The notes under the pieces were generated by a model. The model was given only the letters and a program-made list of their open reading frames with translations, was not told where the DNA came from and ran no database searches. DNA of 64,000 nt from CBDCUE01 sp965222515. GTDB taxonomy: Bacteria > Pseudomonadota > Alphaproteobacteria > Rickettsiales > JABIRX01. Positions 54,791-61,556 of this stretch are shown one piece after another; position 1 is the first letter of the stretch; each line of letters opens with the position of its first letter. The stretch lies in NCBI GenBank assembly GCA_965222515.1, contig CBDCUE010000021.1, positions 127,774 through 191,773 of the forward strand, in the 5' to 3' direction. The position numbers and the translations under genes were made by a program.

Positions 54791-55346
54791 TATTGATTCA
54801 ACATACATTCCAGTATGTAAAAATCAAAGGATAAGAAGGCATAAAACATTTAAAGGACTAGCATCAAGAGGAAAGTCAACTATGGGCTGGTTTTTTGGTT
54901 TCAAGTTACACTTGCTTATAAATCATAAAGCAGAAGTAGTTAATATGTCTATTACAAAGGGTAATGGTTCAGATCTAGATACAGTGCTTGCTTTAGCTAA
55001 AACACTAAAAGGAAAATTGTTTGGAGATAAAGGATATATAAGCAAAAAAATTAAAAATAATTTATTATCTCAGGGATTAGAATTATTTACAAAAACAAGA
55101 AAAAATATGAAAAAACAAGAAATAAGCAAGAAAAATAGATTTTTATTATCCAAAAGAGGTATTGTAGAAACTGTTATAGGTTCCATAAAAGGGTTTTTTA
55201 GCATTATTTCTCATAAATACAAAACTCCCGTCAATTTCTTTATGAATATTATTTCTGGGTTAATTGCATATGATTTTAAACAGAATAAACCTAAAATTAA
55301 CTTTAACATTCAAAAATCAAGGGGTTATAAGTTAAAAAAAGCATAA
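54768..55346 (+). CDS. IS982 transposase, catalytic part (copy 1)
   Basis: This 192-residue part has all three DDE residues in INIDSTYIPVCKN, LFGDKGYISKK and RGIVETVIGS, plus KGLASRGKSTMGWFFGFKLH. It overlaps the first ORF by 23 bases in another frame. It could be made from its own ATG or fused by frameshifting or transcriptional slippage at the A run. Confidence 0.88.
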   Translation: MKKQGAINIDSTYIPVCKNQRIRRHKTFKGLASRGKSTMGWFFGFKLHLLINHKAEVVNMSITKGNGSDLDTVLALAKTLKGKLFGDKGYISKKIKNNLLSQGLELFTKTRKNMKKQEISKKNRFLLSKRGIVETVIGSIKGFFSIISHKYKTPVNFFMNIISGLIAYDFKQNKPKINFNIQKSRGYKLKKA

Positions 55347-55612
55347 CTGGGGTTATATTTTAATGAAAATTTCTCTTCCATGCTTCTCCAATCTACTAAT
55401 TTTGATAATATTACTAGTTTATGTTTCATATTTATGATATTTACTAATTCATTTCTGAACATATCCATATCATTTCCTGTTTGGTGAGTTTTGTGTAACA
55501 TTTTTGCAAGGTTTTAAGAGTTATTGGTAAAAAGCTTGTGTTTTTACTATGCAAATTATACAAAAAAAACCTTATACTGCAAGGCTTTTTATAGTTTTTT
55601 AGGGACGACTAA

Positions 55613-56530
55613 TTAGTTAGAGGCCATTTCTTGGGCTTCTTTGGCGAAATTGTCTTGCTTTTTTTCTATTCCTTCACCAACTTCATATCTTATAAATGAA
55701 TTTATTTTTAAATCAGAGTTATTGTCTTTGTTGAATTGAGCTATAACATCTTTGATTAGTGTTTTGCCATCCATTACAAATGCTTGCTCAACTAAAACTG
55801 TTTCTTGATAATATTTTCTGATTCTACCTTCAACCATTTTCTCAATAATATTGTCTGGCTTGCCTGATGCTTTTGCCCGCTCTGTAAAAATTTCTTTTTC
55901 TTTTTCAACATAAGCAGTAGGGACCTCTTCTATGTTGGTGGCAAGAGGTTTTTGAGCTGCTATATGCATAGCAACTTGACGAATTAAATTTTTTGCATCC
56001 TGAGTTATGTTGCTACAATCAGCCGATACTAACACAGCAATTTTTCCTAAAGAAGGCTCATTTTCTATTTTATTATGAACATAACTAGCTACAAAACCTT
56101 TATCATTAGCTAATTTAACAGCTCTTCTAAGTTTAATGTTTTCTCCAATAGTGCTAATCGCATTAGTAATAGCCTCTTTACTGCTAATGCCTGCTACATC
56201 AAGATTGTCTAAATCTGTGTTTTTTGTTGCTTTAAGATTTGCAGATATTAATTGCTTAGCAAGTTTTATGAAATTGTTGTTTTTGGCAACAAAATCAGTT
56301 TCTGAGTTTAATTCAATTATTGAAGCAGAATTTTCTGATATTTCTAAACCAACTAAACCTTCAGAAGCAGTTCTTCCTCCTTTTTTAGCCGCCAATGCAA
56401 TTCCTTTTTTTCTTAAAAAATCTATTGCCTTATCCAAATCATCATTTGCTTCTATTAATGCTTTTTTACAATCCATCATACCAGCTCCCGTGATCTCTCT
56501 TAATTGTTTTACTTGTGTTATATCTACCAT
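55613..56530 (-). CDS. tsf: Translation elongation factor Ts
   Basis: This 305-residue protein starts with the UBA-like domain VKQLREITGAGMMDCKKALIEAN and has ELNSETDFVAKNNNF and AMHIAAQKPLA, all typical. It recycles EF-Tu by nucleotide exchange. It follows rpsB in the standard order. Its stop codon lies two bases from the foldback element, so the original 3' flank and terminator have been displaced, though the coding sequence is intact. Confidence 0.97.
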   Translation of the reverse strand: MVDITQVKQLREITGAGMMDCKKALIEANDDLDKAIDFLRKKGIALAAKKGGRTASEGLVGLEISENSASIIELNSETDFVAKNNNFIKLAKQLISANLKATKNTDLDNLDVAGISSKEAITNAISTIGENIKLRRAVKLANDKGFVASYVHNKIENEPSLGKIAVLVSADCSNITQDAKNLIRQVAMHIAAQKPLATNIEEVPTAYVEKEKEIFTERAKASGKPDNIIEKMVEGRIRKYYQETVLVEQAFVMDGKTLIKDVIAQFNKDNNSDLKINSFIRYEVGEGIEKKQDNFAKEAQEMASN

Positions 56531-56550
56531 TTTTTACCTTTGATTAATGT

Positions 56551-57372
56551 TTATTTAGAGTCTTTTTTCTCAGAAGATTCTGCTAAAACTGTTTTTTTAA
56601 CTGCTTTTTTTAGAATTTTTTCTTCATTTGCAACATCCTTTTTGTTTTCTGCCTTTTTGATTGGCTTTAAGTCTGATTTATTTCTTGCTTTGTTAATTGT
56701 GTCAGCAAACAAAGAACAGAAAAAACTTGTAGCCTTAGCAGAATCATCGTTTCCTGGTATAGGGTAGCTTATATTGTCTAAAGATGAATTACTATCTACT
56801 ATAGCAATTATAGGGATGCTTAATTTGGTTGCTTCTGCAACAGCAAGAGCTTCTTTATTGGTGTCAAAAACAATTACTAAATCAGGAAGGGAGTTTAATT
56901 CTTTTATGCCCCCTAAAGAACGATTTAATTTCTCATATTTTCTAGACATAGAAATCTTTTCTTTTTTAGAAGCTATTGATTCTGGATTGTTAAGTTCTTC
57001 TTCAAGTTTTTTTAAAGTTTTAATAGAACTAGAAATTGTAATTCTATTAGTTAACATTCCACCAAGCCAACGATGATTTACATAATATTGCTCGCATTTT
57101 CTAGCGAATTCTTCAATTACAGTAGATGCCTGCTTTTTCGTGCCAACAAATAATATTTTAGCATTAGATTTAGCATAATTTTGTAAAATATTTAAAGTTT
57201 GTTGCAAAAGAGTATAAGTTTTTGTTAAATCTATGATATGAATATCTCCTTTAGAACCATAAATAAATGGAGACATTTGAGGATTCCAGCGATTTTTTTT
57301 GTGTCCATAATGAACCCCGCTTGAAATCATTTCTGCGATCGTGAATTGAGTGCTTTTTGTTTCTATAGTCAT
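56551..57372 (-). CDS. rpsB: 30S ribosomal protein S2
   Basis: This 273-residue protein has the S2 blocks MISSGVHYGHKKNRWNPQMS, FIYGSKGDIHIIDLTKT, YVNHRWLGGMLTNR and PDLVIVFDTNKEALAV. The C terminus has a Lys/Glu-rich extension of about 40 residues. It is first in the rpsB-tsf operon, 20 bases from tsf. A strong hairpin in its leader may be an autoregulatory site. Confidence 0.97.
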   Translation of the reverse strand: MTIETKSTQFTIAEMISSGVHYGHKKNRWNPQMSPFIYGSKGDIHIIDLTKTYTLLQQTLNILQNYAKSNAKILFVGTKKQASTVIEEFARKCEQYYVNHRWLGGMLTNRITISSSIKTLKKLEEELNNPESIASKKEKISMSRKYEKLNRSLGGIKELNSLPDLVIVFDTNKEALAVAEATKLSIPIIAIVDSNSSLDNISYPIPGNDDSAKATSFFCSLFADTINKARNKSDLKPIKKAENKKDVANEEKILKKAVKKTVLAESSEKKDSK

Positions 57373-57399
57373 AATATGTTACCTAGTTGTTAGTTGTTT

Positions 57400-57453
57400 A
57401 TATATAAAGGCTAGAAGTTTTAGTCACTAAAACTAGGTTTTGCCTTTATATAT
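57400..57453 (-). promoter_or_regulatory. Hairpin in the rpsB leader
   Basis: Outer stem ATATATAAAGGC/GCCTTTATATAT (57400-57411 with 57442-57453) and inner stem AGTTTTAG/CTAAAACT enclose a TCA tip, ending 27 bases before the rpsB start codon. rpsB leaders in several bacteria bind S2 for feedback; that role here is inferred. Nothing else is visible in 57454-57587. Confidence 0.5.
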
Positions 57454-57587
57454 TTATGTATAGATAAGAAAAAATATATAAAATATCTTAATTTGCAAGT
57501 TTTTCTTGCTCAAATAGAAAAAATTTACTAATTGCGATTCCCCTTCATAAGTTAAGGAGAATTTTCTGTGCTCTTTAGTTTTTAATT

Positions 57588-59074
57588 AGTAGCACCTAAA
57601 TAATTACATTTTTAGTTAAATTAACAATTATTAAATAATAAAAAGTGTGTTTTTTCTTAAAAAAATACTTTTTATTACAAAAATTACCATTTGGATTTTG
57701 GCAAAAAGATAACTATCTATGCAATTTAACAGCTTTCTTAAGTTAAATCCCATAGCAGTTGCTATTGCATTCATATTATCGCCCACTTTCCCTTTAAGAT
57801 AACATCTTGCCCCCCTTGAGCCATCATTTTTAATATGACCTATCACTGGCTCTATCGCATTTCTTCGTTTTTGATATTTCTTTTGCAAAATAGATAATGT
57901 TTTCTTTCTTGTTCTTGCCACAATAACATTTTTATCTTTTATTCCATGACCTTTATAGCCTTGATCAACATAAACCTCCCTAAAACTCTTGCCACTCAAC
58001 CTTTCTGCTTGTTCCAAATTAGATTTTAATGTATGTCCATCATACGGATTGTTATCAAATGACTTTGCTCCTAAAACAAAATTTGACCTAGAACTTACTA
58101 CAAAACCTACTTTACAACCAAACTCATATTTCTTGTGAGCTTTTCCCTTACTTATGCAACTCACATCTTCATGCCATGAATAAATCTTATTCTTATCCGT
58201 TCTTTGCTGATTGTAAATTAACTTTGCTCTTAGCAATGCTTGAAATAATTTACTATTGTTTTTCAAATCTCCTTTCTTATTATCAATATCCCTTATTACT
58301 CTACCCAAATAATTCTTTACTTTCTTCTGTTCTGCTTTTCTACCCTTTCTTGACATACTGTATCTCGCTGACATAAAAAGACTCTTTTTACCAACTATTC
58401 TATAATTCTGTCTCAATTTTATACCCTCTGCTTCTGCCAACTTTACCAAACTCTCCCTTGCTTTATGGCACAGCTTAGTATCTGTAGGATAAGTTATTGC
58501 TTTTTTTGAACTGTGCTATCCACTGTTACCCTCTTAAAATCAGCTGATTTTAAAACTTTTGTATTTTTTGCTATTTCTATTGTTTCTGACAATAAATATT
58601 CCATTCCTTCTTCTCCTATTCTTTTTCTAAAATATACCAAATTCTCTGGAACTGTTGGTAACTTATGCTCAAAATATCTACTTCCACAAAAATATTGATA
58701 ATATGGATTCTCTACCCAAAGCCTCACATATTTTTTTATCAGATTGTTTTTCTACTTCTTTTAACATCAATAATCCACACATTAATCTTATAGGTAGTCC
58801 TCCTCTTCCCAAATTACTATATTTTATAGAAAACTTCTTTTCTATGCTTCTCCAATCTACTAATTTTGACAATATTACTAATTTATGCTTCATATTTATG
58901 ATATTTACTAATTCATTTCTGAACATATCCATATCATTTCCTGTTTGGTGAGTTTTGTGTAACATTTTTGCAAGGTTTTAAGAGTTATTGGTAATAAGCT
59001 TGTGTTTTTACTATGCAAATTATACAACTAAACCCTTATACTGCAAGGCTTTTTATAGTTTTTTAGGGACGACT
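57588..59074 (-). mobile_element. IS5-type insertion sequence, near full length
   Basis: The right terminus AGGGACGACT (ending 59074) is the end also present in the foldback arms. The left terminus at 57588 (AGTAGCACCTAAATAATTA) is a diverged version with about five mismatches in 20. ATT flanks both sides. It contains one transposase gene broken in two places. Confidence 0.75.
57631..58965 (-). pseudogene. IS5-type transposase in three frames
   Basis: Segment 1 (58965 to about 58720) reads MLHKTHQTGNDMDMFRNELV and GGLPIRLMCGLLMLKEVEK. Segment 2 (58727-58494) has RLWVENPYYQYFCGSRYFEH and VTVDSTVQK with the first catalytic Asp. Segment 3 (58449-57631, really from about 58490) has KKYEFGCKVGFVVSSR, VYVDQGYKGHG and RRNAIEPVIGHIKNDG. 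The first break is at a seven-A run and needs one base fewer. The second is at CAAAAAAAG and fits a -1 shift on A-AAA-AAG, which joins QKK to AITYPTDTKL. The enzyme is either decayed or made by slippage. Confidence 0.8.
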
Positions 59075-59105
59075 ATTTAATTCCTCTCCCTCCTTAAAAT
59101 TATGA

Positions 59106-59333
59106 TTATCTATCATCTCTTTTAAATTTTAATCTAATGATTTTTACTAATAAAAACAACCATATTATCGCTTGTAGAGGTAAAAAAATAAAATTTATAA
59201 GCAATAATAATAACACTTGAATAACCCATGTTGATTCATATTCTCCAAATAAAAATTCATTTATAAAAAGAATAAGATAAAATAAAATACAAATTAATAT
59301 TGGTATGTGTTCCTTTATTATTCTATTTAACAT
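59106..59333 (-). CDS. Small membrane protein, unknown
   Basis: This 75-residue protein has two long hydrophobic segments (IPILICILFYLILFINEF and a second ending LLINFIFLPLQAIIWLFLLV) and a basic C-terminal tail. There is no known family. It lies with the next gene between two insertion elements, next to a contact-dependent inhibition locus, so it might be an orphan membrane immunity protein. This is only positional inference. Composition is extreme (Ile/Leu/Phe), as expected from AT-rich DNA. Confidence 0.55.
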   Translation of the reverse strand: MLNRIIKEHIPILICILFYLILFINEFLFGEYESTWVIQVLLLLLINFIFLPLQAIIWLFLLVKIIRLKFKRDDR

Positions 59334-59368
59334 TATTCTTTATATGTTTATTCCAATTTTCTTTATTA

Positions 59369-59800
59369 TTATAAGCAGTTTATTTTTAATATTTCACACA
59401 CTAGTGCTAATCCCAATAAAAAAAAATACATAAATATAAAAAAACCTACTAATAAAGAAAGACAAATAAAACAAATTATTTTAATAAATTTTATTCTAAT
59501 ATTATCATTATTAATAAGTATTTTAAAGCCATAAATTATATTTATAGCAATATCAAAAATTGTAAAGAAAAAAAAAACATACCCCATTATTACAATAGGA
59601 TATGTAAAATAAAAATATAAATTCTTTCCTCTTTCTATAGAAAACTCCTTTTCAGCAAGTAGATATATACTATTTGTATTAAAAGCAAAATTAATTAGCA
59701 CTAACAAGATTAATATAAGTAGTATATAATTTTTTAGTATATACACATAATCTATTTTTTTTTTTCGTATATTTGTTAAATAATTAATTATTATTTTCAT
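59369..59800 (-). CDS. Four-helix membrane protein, unknown
   Basis: This 143-residue protein has about four membrane helices (around residues 25-45, 65-90, 95-105 and 110-135) and a basic N terminus (NIRKKKIDYVYILKN). I recognise no family. It is 35 bases upstream of the 75-residue membrane gene on the same strand, so the two are probably co-transcribed. The IS982 element starts 23 bases before its start codon, so its own promoter may have been replaced. Confidence 0.6.
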   Translation of the reverse strand: MKIIINYLTNIRKKKIDYVYILKNYILLILILLVLINFAFNTNSIYLLAEKEFSIERGKNLYFYFTYPIVIMGYVFFFFTIFDIAINIIYGFKILINNDNIRIKFIKIICFICLSLLVGFFIFMYFFLLGLALVCEILKINCL

Positions 59801-59913
59801 TTACTAAAAAATGTTTTATTAATAACCCCAGTTATGCTTTTTTTTAATAAAAAGCCTTGCAAAAAGTTAGCATAGACATTTTAATATTTTTTTTAACCTA
59901 AATAAAAAAAGCT

Positions 59914-60273
59914 ATGCTAGTAAGTGATATTGAACTAATAAAACTATATTGTCAAATAGATGATTTTTGTAAATTATTTTTTAAGTACTTCAATCAAAAA
60001 TTAATATCAGAAAAGAGTAGTAAATTAAGGAAAGAACGGAAGGACAGGCTTAAATCTAGTGATATAATGTGTATATTAATATTGTATAATAATAGTAGTT
60101 ATGATTGTTTTAAAAATTATTATATTGAGTTTGCAAAGCCTAATTTACAAAAGTATTTTCCTAATATGCCTTGTTATGCAAGGTTTACACATATTCAAAA
60201 GATAGCATTTATGCCACTTAGCTCTTTTTTATTAGAAATAATTAATAAAAATGAAAAAACAGGGTGCTATTAA
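59914..60273 (+). CDS. IS982 transposase, N-terminal part (copy 2)
   Basis: 119 residues, identical to the copy-1 product except for KER instead of KEG near residue 41. The same six-A run ends the frame at the same place, so the two-ORF layout is shared by both copies and predates their duplication. Confidence 0.85.
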   Translation: MLVSDIELIKLYCQIDDFCKLFFKYFNQKLISEKSSKLRKERKDRLKSSDIMCILILYNNSSYDCFKNYYIEFAKPNLQKYFPNMPCYARFTHIQKIAFMPLSSFLLEIINKNEKTGCY

Positions 60274-60829
60274 TATTGATTCAACATACATTCCAGTATG
60301 TAAAAATCAAAGGATAAGAAGGCATAAAACATTTAAAGGACTAGCATCAAGAGGAAAGTCAACTATGGGCTGGTTTTTTGGTTTCAAGTTACACTTGCTT
60401 ATAAATCATAAAGCAGAAGTAGTTAATATGTCTATTACAAAGGGTAATGGTTCAGATCTAGATACAGTGCTTGCTTTAGCTAAAACACTAAAAGGAAAAT
60501 TGTTTGGAGATAAAGGATATATAAGCAAAAAAATTAAAAATAATTTATTATCTCAGGGATTAGAATTATTTACAAAAACAAGAAAAAATATGAAAAAACA
60601 AGAAATAAGCAAGAAAAATAGATTTTTATTATCCAAAAGAGGTATTGTAGAAACTGTTATAGATTCCATAAAAGGGTTTTTTAGCATTATTTCTCATAAA
60701 TACAAAACTCCCGTCAATTTCTTTATGAATATTATTTCTGAGTTAATTGCATATGATTTTAAACAGAATAAACCTAAAATTAACTTTAACATTCAAAAAT
60801 CAAGGGGTTATAAGTTAAAAAAAGCATAA
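60251..60829 (+). CDS. IS982 transposase, catalytic part (copy 2)
   Basis: 192 residues with the DDE positions intact (NIDSTY, FGDKGY, VETVI). It differs from copy 1 by VETVID for VETVIG and ISEL for ISGL, both glycine-to-acidic changes that could weaken the enzyme. Confidence 0.88.
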   Translation: MKKQGAINIDSTYIPVCKNQRIRRHKTFKGLASRGKSTMGWFFGFKLHLLINHKAEVVNMSITKGNGSDLDTVLALAKTLKGKLFGDKGYISKKIKNNLLSQGLELFTKTRKNMKKQEISKKNRFLLSKRGIVETVIDSIKGFFSIISHKYKTPVNFFMNIISELIAYDFKQNKPKINFNIQKSRGYKLKKA

Positions 60830-60837
60830 CTGGGGTT

Positions 60838-61093
60838 ATATTTTAATGAAAATTTCTCTTCCATGCTTCTCCAATCTACTAATTTTGATAATATTACTAA
60901 TTTATGTTTCATATTTATGATATTTACTAATTCATTTCTGAACATATCCATATCATTTCCTGTTTGGTGAGTTTTGTGTAACATTTTTGCAAGGTTTTAA
61001 GAGTTATTGGTAATAAGCTTGTGTTTTTACTATGCAAATTATACAAAAAAAACCTTATACTGCAAGGCTTTTTATAGTTTTTTAGGGACGACT
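60838..61093 (-). mobile_element. Solo IS5-type 5' end fragment
   Basis: This 256-bp arm is nearly identical to 55355-55610, including the junction with IS982 and the terminus AGGGACGACT. It shows that copy 2 derives from the foldback structure and has lost its left arm. Confidence 0.85.
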
Positions 61094-61191
61094 AGATAAA
61101 GTCTTTTTTTATAAAATTATTCATACACAACTTTTTTTATATAATCCTATTAAAATTAATTTTAATTTAATAGTAATTTTATAAAAATATT

Positions 61192-61542
61192 TTATTTTTG
61201 TTCTTTTTCCTCTAAGTTTTTATAACATTCTTGCAAATCTTTATAAAATCCTTCTAACCAACCTTTTCTTGTTGGTACTTCTTCATAATTACATAAATTT
61301 GTTGCGTGTTCTACTAATTCCTCTGGAAACGGATCTAATTTTAAAAAGGATTCTATTTCTTGAAAAAGTTTGTTTTTGCTTTCATTCCTCCATTCTTTGT
61401 TTTCGTCTACATATTCTAAATAATACTTTTCTATTATCTCTTTATTTTCAAATACATCAAAATCTACTGCTAAAGGCACTATACAATAGAATAAATAATC
61501 TAATTCTGGATATTTTGTTTTAAACTTATCTTCTTCGTTCAT
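61192..61542 (-). CDS. cdiI: Probable CdiI immunity protein
   Basis: This 116-residue, strongly acidic cytoplasmic protein has KYPELDYLFYCIVPLAVDFDVF at the start and DPFPEELVEHATNLCNYEE near the end. This resembles the CdiI_2 type of contact-dependent-inhibition immunity proteins (family recalled from memory). It lies 14 bases after the toxin gene on the same strand, the standard place for the gene that neutralises the toxin. The acidic charge would suit binding to a basic RNase domain. Confidence 0.7.
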   Translation of the reverse strand: MNEEDKFKTKYPELDYLFYCIVPLAVDFDVFENKEIIEKYYLEYVDENKEWRNESKNKLFQEIESFLKLDPFPEELVEHATNLCNYEEVPTRKGWLEGFYKDLQECYKNLEEKEQK

Positions 61543-61556
61543 ATCATTTTTAAATA

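Larger units (their letters stand above)
54341..55354 (+). mobile_element. IS982-family insertion sequence, copy 1
   Basis: It is 1014 bp with inverted repeats AACCCCAGTTATGCTTTTTT and AAAAAAAGCATAACTGGGGTT. It carries two overlapping ORFs that together make an IS982 transposase. Copy 2 (59824-60837) has the same length and only a few substitutions. Confidence 0.9.
54085..55610. mobile_element. Foldback element: two inverted IS5-type 5' ends around an IS982 copy
   Basis: The left arm (54085-54340) and right arm (55355-55610), each 256 bp, are inverted copies of the same 5' end of the IS5-type element found in full at 57588-59074, including the terminus AGTCGTCCCTAAAAAACTAT. The IS982 element sits exactly between them. 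AAT occurs on both outer sides as a possible 3-bp target duplication. The right end lies two bases after the tsf stop codon. Confidence 0.8.
59824..60837 (+). mobile_element. IS982-family insertion sequence, copy 2
   Basis: It is 1014 bp with the same ends as copy 1. Only its right side is flanked by an IS5-type arm; the left flank is unrelated. A few substitutions separate it from copy 1 (for example G to R in orfA, G to D after VETVI). Confidence 0.9.
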
